Source of the DNA: an uncultured Flammeovirgaceae bacterium
GTDB taxonomy: Bacteria > Bacteroidota > Bacteroidia > Cytophagales > Cyclobacteriaceae
NCBI GenBank assembly: GCA_946480685.1
Contig: CAMLLI010000192.1
Location: 1 to 7,348, forward strand
Direction of reading: 5' to 3'
DNA length: 7,348 bases
Shown here: positions 1-6,013 of the stretch, piece after piece
Layout of the letters: every line of letters starts with the position of its first letter
How positions within the stretch are numbered: position 1 is the stretch's first letter
Made by a program: the position numbers and the translations under genes
Notes under the pieces: generated by a model
Database searches by the model: none
What the model was told of the DNA's origin: nothing
The model's input: the letters and a program-made list of their open reading frames with translations, nothing else

Positions 1-623
1 TTCTTCTTCAGTTCAACCACGCCTTTCAGATCGCCTTGCTTACCTGACATTCCGAATACACCTTCTGTAATAACAAGTATACCACCACCGGTTTCGTCAG
101 CCAGTTTGGTAGCACGCTGAAGTTGTTTCTCCAGGCTTTCCATGTCGTTGTGAGTATATACGAAGCGTTTACCCATGTGCAGGCGAACACCATCGATGAT
201 ACATGCATGCGACTCCGCATCATATACTATAACATCTTTACGATCTACCAATGCATCAATGATAGAGACTACACCCTGATAGCCGAAGTTCAGAAGCATA
301 ACATCTTCTTTCATTATAAACTCCGCGAGCTGACGCTCGAACTCCAGGTGGTGAACAGAGTTACCCGACATCATACGCGCACCCATCGGTAAACCTAAAC
401 CGTATTGAGCAGCAGCGTCTGCATCAGCCTTGCGCACTTCAGGATGGTTCGCTAATCCCAGGTAGTTATTCAAACTCCAGTTCAGGACATTCTTACCATT
501 GAATTTCATGCGTGGACCGATCTCTCCTTCCAGCTTAGGGAAAAAGAAATAATCATCCGGAAGATGAGAGTACTTGGCCAGCGGACCGGCCTCCATTCTT
601 AGCTTGTCAAATAAATCTACCAT
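1..623 (-). CDS. alpha-oxoamine synthase family PLP enzyme (serine palmitoyltransferase / cysteate acyltransferase / KBL / AONS-like), N-terminal part
   Basis: The frame is open for 207 codons from the ATG at 623-621 and runs off the left edge, so roughly half of a ~400-residue enzyme is present. Family members are cytosolic PLP enzymes that condense an amino acid with an acyl-CoA or acyl-ACP and release CO2. Visible marks are the substrate-end motif SLNNYLGLANHPEVR (50-64), a glycine-rich GLGLPMGARMMSG stretch (76-87), NFGYQG (112-117), YDAESHACIIDG (134-145) whose His139 should stack on the PLP ring, and TEGVFGMSG (186-194), the counterpart of the usual T-D/E-G-V-F-S-M-D-G. The Schiff-base lysine lies outside the window. 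The N-terminus does not resemble what I recall of the classic Sphingobacterium/Bacteroides serine palmitoyltransferases, so the amino-acid substrate (serine, cysteate, glycine, alanine) is left open. Sulfonolipid (capnine) or sphingolipid synthesis would be reasonable in this phylum, but that is inference. The gene is transcribed divergently from accC. Confidence 0.9.
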   Translation of the reverse strand, partial: MVDLFDKLRMEAGPLAKYSHLPDDYFFFPKLEGEIGPRMKFNGKNVLNWSLNNYLGLANHPEVRKADADAAAQYGLGLPMGARMMSGNSVHHLEFERQLAEFIMKEDVMLLNFGYQGVVSIIDALVDRKDVIVYDAESHACIIDGVRLHMGKRFVYTHNDMESLEKQLQRATKLADETGGGILVITEGVFGMSGKQGDLKGVVELKK

Positions 624-638
624 TTCTCGATCTGTTAA

Positions 639-648
639 TTGCCGGCAA
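639..648. promoter_or_regulatory. perfect 10-bp palindrome TTGCCGGCAA
   Basis: TTGCCGGCAA is its own reverse complement and is a GC-rich island in AT-rich surroundings, 15 nt upstream of the oxoamine synthase start. It overlaps the 3' end of the candidate -7 element, where a repressor site or a small leader structure would act. Function is unproven; such a short palindrome can also arise by chance. Confidence 0.3.
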
Positions 649-653
649 AAATA
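646..653 (-). promoter_or_regulatory. candidate -7 element of the oxoamine synthase gene
   Basis: On the minus strand this reads TATTTTTG, a full match to the Bacteroidota TAnnTTTG -7 consensus. It lies 22 nt upstream of the ATG and would give a short leader. No TTG-type -33 element is visible at the usual spacing, so this is only a candidate. Confidence 0.3.
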
Positions 654-721
654 AGGAAAAAACATAAATATGCTTCCCCCATCACTTACCGGAATGCCCT
701 TATAAGTTGCTTTAAAAGCCT

Positions 722-729
722 TAGATTTG
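722..729 (+). promoter_or_regulatory. candidate -7 element upstream of accC
   Basis: TAGATTTG fully matches the Bacteroidota TAnnTTTG -7 consensus and points toward accC, predicting a leader of about 145 nt. The nearest upstream TTG (707-709) is only 12 nt away, shorter than the usual ~19-nt spacer, so the -33 element is poor. It partly overlaps the inverted repeat at 725-746. Confidence 0.3.
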
Positions 730-746
730 TTTAAATTCTTACAAAT
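725..746. repeat. inverted repeat ATTTGT-N10-ACAAAT in the divergent promoter region
   Basis: Six-base arms ATTTGT (725-730) and ACAAAT (741-746) are exact reverse complements around a 10-nt AT-rich spacer. The left arm shares its bases with the candidate -7 element TAGATTTG, so a bound dimer would sit on the promoter. In AT-rich DNA such repeats can be fortuitous. Confidence 0.3.
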
Positions 747-782
747 GGAAGCTATTCGCCATAATTACAGTACGGAAAGAAG

Positions 783-809
783 TTGTATGACTAACATCTG
801 TCATAACAA
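783..809. promoter_or_regulatory. palindromic operator-like site in the accC leader
   Basis: The core is TATGAC (786-791), 8 nt, then GTCATA (800-805), a perfect 6-bp dyad. With one bulged A (805) the arms extend to TTGT-ATGAC and GTCAT-ACAA, giving nine paired bases per side. A nested dyad, TAACA-TC-TGTCA with one mismatch, occupies 792-803. Arm length and spacing are typical of sites for dimeric helix-turn-helix regulators (Crp/Fnr, GntR or TetR type). The regulator cannot be named from this sequence. The site lies 73 nt upstream of the accC start, so control of accC, the oxoamine synthase or both is possible. Confidence 0.45.
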
Positions 810-881
810 ATACTTGTGTTTTTACCGCTCTTTTTCTGAAATGTGTGCAGGCTTCTGAGTCTCAATCCTATATTTTAAGCT

Positions 882-2372
882 ATGTCTTCAATTAAAAAAA
901 TACTTGTTGCTAACCGCGGTGAAATTGCTTTACGCGTAATGCGCTCGGCACGTGAACTCGGAATAAAAACGGTTGCCGTATATAGCGAAGCCGATCGCCA
1001 TGCACTGCACGTGCGCTTTGCCGATGAAGCGGTTTTTATAGGCCCGCCTCCTTCTTCGGAATCATATCTGCGCATGGAGAAAATTATTGACGCGGCACGC
1101 AAAACCGGAGCCGATGCTATACATCCTGGTTATGGTTTCCTTTCGGAGAATGAAGACTTCGCCAAGCTGGTAGAAGATGAAGGTCTCATCTTTGTAGGAC
1201 CATCTGCAAAAGCCATTGAACTGATGGGAAGTAAACTTGCTGCGAAAGCTGCTGTCGCAAAATTCAATGTGCCGTTGGTGCCGGGTACGAGCGAACCGAT
1301 CACCGATGTAAACAATGCCAAGAAGATTGCTTCTGAAATCGGTTACCCGGTGCTGATCAAAGCAAGTGCCGGTGGTGGCGGAAAAGGTATGCGCATTGTT
1401 GAAGACGAAAAAAGTTTCGAGGAACAGATGGAGCGTGCTATCAGTGAAGCTACATCTGCCTTTGGTGATGGCTCTGTATTTATAGAGAAGTATATTACAA
1501 AACCACGTCACATCGAATTTCAGATCTTTGGCGACAAGCATGGAAATGTAGTACATCTCTTCGAACGTGAATGCTCCATCCAGCGAAGACACCAGAAAGT
1601 TGTAGAAGAAGCTCCCTCCGCTATACTTACTCCCGAAAAACGCAAAGCGATGGGTGAAGCTGCGATCAACGTAGCGAAGTCATGCGGTTATTATGGTGCC
1701 GGAACCGTTGAGTTCATCCTCGATGACAAACTGAATTTCTATTTCCTGGAAATGAATACACGCTTGCAAGTGGAGCACCCGGTAACAGAAGAAATTACCG
1801 GTCTTGATCTTGTGAAGCTGCAAATCAAAATAGCAGAAGGTAATCCTATACCTTTCAAACAAGAGGAACTGAAAATAAACGGACACGCTGTTGAAGTACG
1901 GGTATATGCGGAAGATCCGTCCAACAATTTCTTACCCGACATCGGCACACTGCAAACCTATAATCGTCCGCAGGGACATGGTATACGTGTGGATGACGGT
2001 TTCGAACAAGGCATGAGTATACCGTTCTACTACGATCCGATGATCGCCAAACTTATATGCCATGCCGAAGATCGTGCCGGTGCGATCGAAAAAATGATTC
2101 GCGCTATAGATGAATATGAGATCACGGGGCTTGAGACAACACTCGGCTTCTGCAGGTTTGTTATGCAGCACGATGCATTCCGCTCTGGTAATTTTGATAC
2201 ACGCTTTGTTGAAAATTACTTTAAACCAGCATCACTTCAACCAGAAGCGAACGAAGATGAAGAACTCATTGCATCGCTGCTTGCTACTACGCTAATGAAT
2301 GGCAACGGAAAAGCAGCAGAAGAAACTACGATTGCTGTACCGGTAAGCAAGTGGAAGAAAAATCGTCTTTGA
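882..2372 (+). CDS. accC: biotin carboxylase subunit of an acetyl-/acyl-CoA carboxylase
   Basis: This 496-residue cytosolic ATP-grasp enzyme carboxylates the biotin of a carrier protein using ATP and bicarbonate, the first half-reaction of acetyl- or propionyl-CoA carboxylase. The N-terminal biotin-carboxylase domain begins KKILVANRGEIALRV (5-19). HPGYGFLSEN (81-90), the ATP-binding KASAGGGGKGM loop (160-170), EKYITKPRHIEFQ (202-214), RRHQK (235-239), E277 and E290, and the catalytic MNTRLQVEHPVTE stretch (291-303, with R294 and E298) are all intact, as is VRVYAEDP (339-346, with R340). There is no biotinyl A-M-K-M domain, so biotin is carried by a separate protein. The ~45-residue tail ending WKKNRL makes it longer than E. 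coli AccC (449) and resembles the acyl-CoA (propionyl-type) carboxylase subunits of Bacteroidota. No accB or carboxyltransferase gene is adjacent. The start is set by the family N-terminus; there is no Shine-Dalgarno sequence. Confidence 0.95.
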   Translation: MSSIKKILVANRGEIALRVMRSARELGIKTVAVYSEADRHALHVRFADEAVFIGPPPSSESYLRMEKIIDAARKTGADAIHPGYGFLSENEDFAKLVEDEGLIFVGPSAKAIELMGSKLAAKAAVAKFNVPLVPGTSEPITDVNNAKKIASEIGYPVLIKASAGGGGKGMRIVEDEKSFEEQMERAISEATSAFGDGSVFIEKYITKPRHIEFQIFGDKHGNVVHLFERECSIQRRHQKVVEEAPSAILTPEKRKAMGEAAINVAKSCGYYGAGTVEFILDDKLNFYFLEMNTRLQVEHPVTEEITGLDLVKLQIKIAEGNPIPFKQEELKINGHAVEVRVYAEDPSNNFLPDIGTLQTYNRPQGHGIRVDDGFEQGMSIPFYYDPMIAKLICHAEDRAGAIEKMIRAIDEYEITGLETTLGFCRFVMQHDAFRSGNFDTRFVENYFKPASLQPEANEDEELIASLLATTLMNGNGKAAEETTIAVPVSKWKKNRL

Positions 2373-2433
2373 TTCCGAACAATCCGACAAGAGTATATAT
2401 TCAAAAATATAACGAGACACTATCGATAACCGA

Positions 2434-3735
2434 ATGGCAGAAATTATACCGATTCGTCCTTGGCGCTATAATCACGAACTATCACAACGTATAGATGAAC
2501 TTACTTCTCCGCTCTTTGATGTAGTAACGGAAAAGCAGCGGGCCGCACTCTATCAGAATCCTTATAACAGTATACATCTGTCGGTACCGAAACCACCGTA
2601 TGCAGCCGACCGTGCCAGTCTCTTACTGGAAGAATGGAAACAGAAAGGCGTTATCCTGCAAGATAAATTACCAGCTATCTATGTATACTATCAATACTTC
2701 AAAGTACAGGGTATAGCGAAAGAGTTTTGTCGCAAAGGATTTATCTGCCACATACGCACCTACGACTGGGACGAAGGTGTTATTCTGCGCCATGAGAATA
2801 CCATTCCGAAATCCGTTAATGATCGTATCGAACTGCTGGAAAAGATAGAACTTCATGCCAGCGCAACGCATGGGCTATACACAGACGACTCGTTCACACT
2901 GGAGAAGTATATGGATGAAGCAATTCAAAGTCCGCTATACGAAACAGAAGATTACCAGGGCGTACGCGATGTACTCGCAGCGATACACGATAAAGGCGTG
3001 ATACAACAGTTTCTGAATTTCATCGAACCCAAGACGATCATTCTGGCTGATGGTCACCATCGCTACGAAGGCTCGCTATACTATAAACACAAGCAACAGG
3101 AACAAAACCCGTTGCATACCGGTAAAGAAGGATATAACTATCACCTGATGTATCTTACCAATACCGAGTCAGATGATCTCAAGATTTTACCAACACACCG
3201 GTTGATACACGGTATAGCAAACTTTAACGAAGAAACTATACTTAAAAAACTCGAAGAAGATTTCATCATCAAGCCGATTGAAGATGCCGATACGATTAAC
3301 GAAATCATAGTGGGTAAACCGTGGGCCTTCGGACTTATCTTCCAGGAGAACGCCTATAAGATCAGGCTCAAACCTGAATCATTACCAAAAATCAAATGGC
3401 ATTTCCCCGATGTAGTAAAGGCGCTTGACCTTACGGTGATGCATTACTTTGTTATAGAGAAAGCCTTGGGTATACCGGGTAAAGAACAACGTGCTTCTGA
3501 GAATATATCATTCGACAGGAGCTTTTCGGATTGTCTCAATAAAGTAATACAAGGTAAAGCACAGCTTGCCATCATCACGAACGAGGTATCGATCGAAGAC
3601 ATCAAGAAGGTTTGCGCAAGTGGCTATACCATGCCTCAGAAGTCAACCTACTTTTATCCCAAAGTAATTGGCGGATTTTTATTCAGCACCATTAAAGAAA
3701 ACGAATTTTCAACACCGGTATATTCTCCTTTTTAG
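2434..3735 (+). CDS. DUF1015 family protein
   Basis: This 433-residue soluble protein has no signal peptide or membrane segment. It matches DUF1015 throughout: an N-terminal TSPLFDVVT (24-32, the usual S-P-P-Y-D-V region), NPYNSIHL (42-49), the hallmark ADGHHRYE (205-212), LPTHRLIHG (252-260), and the C-terminal TMPQKSTYFYPK (399-410). The family's biochemical role is not established to my knowledge. The D-G-H-H-R signature recalls the D-G-H-T/H-R motif of ParB-type nucleotide-binding folds, including free-serine kinases (SerK, SbnI). In Bacteroidota I recall the gene often sitting beside serC-serA, so a link to serine metabolism is a hypothesis only. Here it follows accC by 61 nt and precedes maf by 2 nt, so it is probably co-transcribed with both. 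The ATG at 2434 fits the family N-terminus (MAEIIPIRPWRY). Confidence 0.9.
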   Translation: MAEIIPIRPWRYNHELSQRIDELTSPLFDVVTEKQRAALYQNPYNSIHLSVPKPPYAADRASLLLEEWKQKGVILQDKLPAIYVYYQYFKVQGIAKEFCRKGFICHIRTYDWDEGVILRHENTIPKSVNDRIELLEKIELHASATHGLYTDDSFTLEKYMDEAIQSPLYETEDYQGVRDVLAAIHDKGVIQQFLNFIEPKTIILADGHHRYEGSLYYKHKQQEQNPLHTGKEGYNYHLMYLTNTESDDLKILPTHRLIHGIANFNEETILKKLEEDFIIKPIEDADTINEIIVGKPWAFGLIFQENAYKIRLKPESLPKIKWHFPDVVKALDLTVMHYFVIEKALGIPGKEQRASENISFDRSFSDCLNKVIQGKAQLAIITNEVSIEDIKKVCASGYTMPQKSTYFYPKVIGGFLFSTIKENEFSTPVYSPF

Positions 3736-3737
3736 TT

Positions 3738-4304
3738 ATGGCTACACAACGTTCCATCATCCTGGCATCCAGCTCTCCGCGCAGACAATACCTGATGAAA
3801 GAAGCGGGCTTTACCTTCACAGTTGAAAAGCCCGATGTGGAAGAAGACTTTCCGGCTACATTACCGGCAGAGCAGGTAGCGCGTTATCTCGCGGCTAAAA
3901 AAGCAGAGTACTTTCGGTTGAAGATGCACGATGAAATTATTGTTACTGCAGATACGGTGGTGATCCTGAACAACACCATCATGAACAAACCACAGGACCG
4001 TACTGAAGCTATAAAGATGTTGTCTGATCTCTCCGGACAAACACACAAAGTAATGACCGGTGTATGCATTCTCTCCCAAGAACGCGAAGAGACTTTTGAT
4101 GATACAACGGAAGTAACTTTTGTAAAACTTACGCCCGCTGAAATTGAGTTTTACGTGGATACCTATAAGCCTTACGACAAAGCCGGTGCTTACGGTGCGC
4201 AAGACTGGATTGGTATGGTAGCCATCGATAAAATAACCGGCTCGTACTTTAACGTGATGGGACTCCCAATCCACAAAGTATACCAGCACCTAAAGAACTG
4301 GTAG
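3738..4304 (+). CDS. maf: Maf family nucleoside triphosphate pyrophosphatase (dTTPase/UTPase, YhdE-like)
   Basis: This 188-residue cytosolic enzyme of normal family length hydrolyses non-canonical or excess nucleoside triphosphates to the monophosphate plus pyrophosphate. The N-terminal phosphate-binding SSSPRR (11-16) is present, followed by E36 and K54/K55, the catalytic-base motif TADTVV (70-75, Asp72), NKPQD (83-87), LSGQTHKVMTGV (98-109), DKAGAYGAQ (147-155) and GSYFNVMGLP (168-177). A lysine in NKPQD and a glutamine at the end of DKAGAYGAQ are the pattern I associate with the dTTP/UTP-specific YhdE branch rather than the YceF (m7GTP) branch; this assignment is from memory of the family. 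It begins 2 nt after the DUF1015 stop, and its own stop codon directly abuts the next ATG, so it is translated within the operon. A housekeeping role is expected. Confidence 0.94.
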   Translation: MATQRSIILASSSPRRQYLMKEAGFTFTVEKPDVEEDFPATLPAEQVARYLAAKKAEYFRLKMHDEIIVTADTVVILNNTIMNKPQDRTEAIKMLSDLSGQTHKVMTGVCILSQEREETFDDTTEVTFVKLTPAEIEFYVDTYKPYDKAGAYGAQDWIGMVAIDKITGSYFNVMGLPIHKVYQHLKNW

Positions 4305-5240
4305 ATGAAGAAAATATGGAAGTACCTCACGAATCACGTCAAGCATGATTTCGAGTGGAAGCACTACCTGTTCGTAGCCATCTTTCTTTCAATCTGTCTC
4401 GCAGTAAACTATACCTATGATGTTGAAGACAGTATACTCGACAACATGACGGGTACTACCAAGCTCGTTACTTACTTTGCGTTCTTTGCACTCGCGTACT
4501 ATACGGTACTGATCTCAGTTTCCATATTCAAAAGCGAAAGATCGTTTTGGAGTAGCAAAACGTTTCACATCAAAAGTATACTTGTAATTTTTGTACTGGC
4601 CCTCGACAAGAGTGCTCCTTTTCTGAGACCTGTCTTAACGCAGCTGTTTGCACCTGAGCTGTATATATGGGTATATAAAGTAAGCGTTAACCTCATCAGT
4701 GTCGTCACCATTATCATTCCCTTATTGCTATACTATTTCCTGTACGACCGGGAAGAGAAACACATCTACGGACTAAGACCGCAGCATTTTGATACCCGTC
4801 CCTATTTTACCATGCTGGGCATTATGTTGCCGCTGATTATAGCAGCATCGTTCCTTCCTTCATTCCTAAAGCAATACCCGATGTATCGCGGGGCCGGAGC
4901 GGCTCAGTACCTGGGTATATCGGAATGGATCACGGTAGTCTCTTATGAGCTTGCCTACGCGATTGATTTTATTTCTGTAGAATTTGTATTCCGTGGATTT
5001 CTCGTCATCGCCTTTATGTCTCATACCGGCAGAAACGCTATATTGGCGATGGCTGCAGTGTATTGCTTTTTACATTTTGGCAAACCGGCAGGGGAAGCTA
5101 TCAGCTCTATCTTCGGTGGGTATATATTAGGAGTTATAGCCTATGAAACCAGGAGTATATGGGGCGGGATTATTGTGCATGTGGGGATTGCGTGGTCGAT
5201 GGAACTTGCTGCGTATAGTCACGACCTGTGTAAAAGTTAA
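4305..5240 (+). CDS. CPBP family intramembrane metalloprotease (CAAX protease / bacteriocin-processing type)
   Basis: This 311-residue polytopic inner-membrane protein has hydrophobic segments at about 21-35, 54-76, 90-101, 125-147, 169-187, 207-224, 229-239, 244-257, 265-281 and 286-303. The C-terminal half holds the CPBP signature: SVEFVFRG (224-231, Glu226 and Arg230), FLHFGKP (255-261, His257) and VHVGIAW (291-297, His292). Motif 1 is normally E-E-x-x-x-R. Here the first Glu is Val, so only one acidic residue remains; my recollection is that such variants occur in Bacteroidota members, but activity is not certain. Substrates are unknown; relatives process prenylated proteins, peptides or membrane proteins. 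The ATG directly follows the Maf stop with no gap, implying translational coupling. It is probably the last gene of the unit, as a hairpin lies 40 nt downstream. Confidence 0.88.
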   Translation: MKKIWKYLTNHVKHDFEWKHYLFVAIFLSICLAVNYTYDVEDSILDNMTGTTKLVTYFAFFALAYYTVLISVSIFKSERSFWSSKTFHIKSILVIFVLALDKSAPFLRPVLTQLFAPELYIWVYKVSVNLISVVTIIIPLLLYYFLYDREEKHIYGLRPQHFDTRPYFTMLGIMLPLIIAASFLPSFLKQYPMYRGAGAAQYLGISEWITVVSYELAYAIDFISVEFVFRGFLVIAFMSHTGRNAILAMAAVYCFLHFGKPAGEAISSIFGGYILGVIAYETRSIWGGIIVHVGIAWSMELAAYSHDLCKS

Positions 5241-5279
5241 CCACAAATTTATTCTATCTGATCATCAGTATCATCCGAA

Positions 5280-5307
5280 ATATTTTCCAATCGAGAATGG
5301 AAAATAT
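5280..5307 (+). terminator. hairpin, possible operon terminator or operator
   Basis: Perfect 10-bp arms ATATTTTCCA (5280-5289) and TGGAAAATAT (5298-5307) enclose an 8-nt loop. The hairpin lies 40 nt after the CPBP stop, so it may end the accC-DUF1015-maf-CPBP transcript, although no T-run follows it. It also ends 12 nt before a candidate -7 element at 5320, so an operator role for the lipoprotein gene is an alternative. A weaker 7-bp outer dyad, CACAAAT (5242-5248) with ATTTGTG (5323-5329), surrounds it. Confidence 0.45.
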
Positions 5308-5319
5308 CACCCCGCCTTA

Positions 5320-5327
5320 TACATTTG
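5320..5327 (+). promoter_or_regulatory. candidate -7 element of the first lipoprotein gene
   Basis: TACATTTG fully matches TAnnTTTG and lies 100 nt upstream of the lipoprotein ATG, downstream of the preceding operon's hairpin, where a promoter is expected. At -33 spacing only a poor ATGG (5297-5300) is present, inside the right arm of the hairpin. Confidence 0.4.
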
Positions 5328-5403
5328 TGACACCTAACCAGCAACCGCACCTGTTAATGCTATACAAGCAGAAAAATATTAGCTCCAATTTTAACAGTTA
5401 TTC

Positions 5404-5427
5404 ATTATATAAAACAAACTTAATCTT
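5404..5427 (+). promoter_or_regulatory. A-rich translation leader shared with the downstream paralogue
   Basis: The ~24 nt before the ATG, ending ACAAACTTAATCTT, align with the leader of the second lipoprotein gene (ACAAACCTAATTT), while the sequence further upstream does not. There is no Shine-Dalgarno motif. This fits the A-rich initiation regions of Bacteroidota, shows the duplication reached slightly beyond the ORF, and supports the start chosen for both genes. Confidence 0.5.
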
Positions 5428-6013
5428 ATGACAACAAAGAACATCTTTAGTTTCCTTTCGGTTGTGTTTTTTCTTTTTCTAGTATCCTGCCAGGATGACG
5501 CAGAAGTTCAAAGAAAAGAAACAACAACTATAAATTCTTCCGCAGGTAAATCTGCCTCTGCGAGAGTTGGCAATCATGATTACTGGTATTTTTTCAGAGG
5601 CGATGGCTCTGCAAATATACGTTATGCATATAGCGACAATGGCACTACCTGGGGTGGTAATGTAGCTCTCAACAATGGTGCACAAACGAGTACAGGTGTT
5701 GGTGCTGCCTATTTTAATGGAAAATTTATTGTAGTATATAAAGGCGCGAGTACAAACAACATTTTCTATTCCTACAGCACGGACGGTTTAAATTGGCTGG
5801 GTAATACTCAAATACCTTCTGCAGCAACAGATAACAGACCTACCTTAGCAATCTGGAGAAACAGATTATGGGTCTTTTATAGTGGAGTAAATAATGATGA
5901 AATATGGTATATGAGTAGTACCGACGGCACTAACTGGTCATCACCTAACTATATATACTACCCGGGCCAAGTAACTGACAAGGCCAGTGGCCCTGTGGAA
6001 GTCCTAGTAAATC
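5404..6013 (+). repeat. tandem gene-scale duplication, unit 1 (aligns with 6731-7331)
   Basis: The leader, signal peptide, linker and first three blades of the first lipoprotein gene align with the start of the second without large gaps: one codon is inserted in the linker of copy two and one is missing in the 173-185 loop. The unit spacing is 1328 nt start to start. Similarity is highest at about 5566-5781 and lowest in the linker and after codon 172. How far it continues in the 3' half cannot be seen because copy two is cut. Confidence 0.8.

Noticed and set aside
123..392. 89-codon plus-strand frame at the left edge
   Set aside because: It is antisense to the oxoamine synthase coding region, which has clear family motifs in the other frame.
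869..876. TATATTTT just before the accC start as a -7 promoter element
   Set aside because: It ends only 5 nt before the ATG, so transcription would start inside the gene; it also misses the final G of the consensus.
1062..1592. 176-codon minus-strand frame inside accC
   Set aside because: It lies fully opposite a well-conserved biotin carboxylase and its composition (many Phe, Ser, Cys) resembles no protein family.
2396..2411. AT-only hairpin TATATT-CAAA-AATATA between accC and the DUF1015 gene
   Set aside because: It is short, weak and in AT-rich DNA, so not convincing as a terminator; tight spacing of the downstream genes and the 61-nt gap fit continued transcription.
3861..4289. 142-codon minus-strand frame opposite maf
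   Set aside because: It is a shadow of an intact, motif-complete Maf gene.
5143..5337. Small plus-strand frame overlapping the 3' end of the CPBP gene and the intergenic gap
   Set aside because: It mostly overlaps the conserved CPBP C-terminal motif region in another frame, with no independent start or family signal.
5479..5685. Antisense reading frame inside the first lipoprotein gene whose protein resembles the antisense frame at 6870-7130 in the second
   Set aside because: The likeness is a by-product of the conserved sense strand (blades 1-2). The sense frames show silent third-position changes, as real genes do; the antisense frames have no start context or family match.
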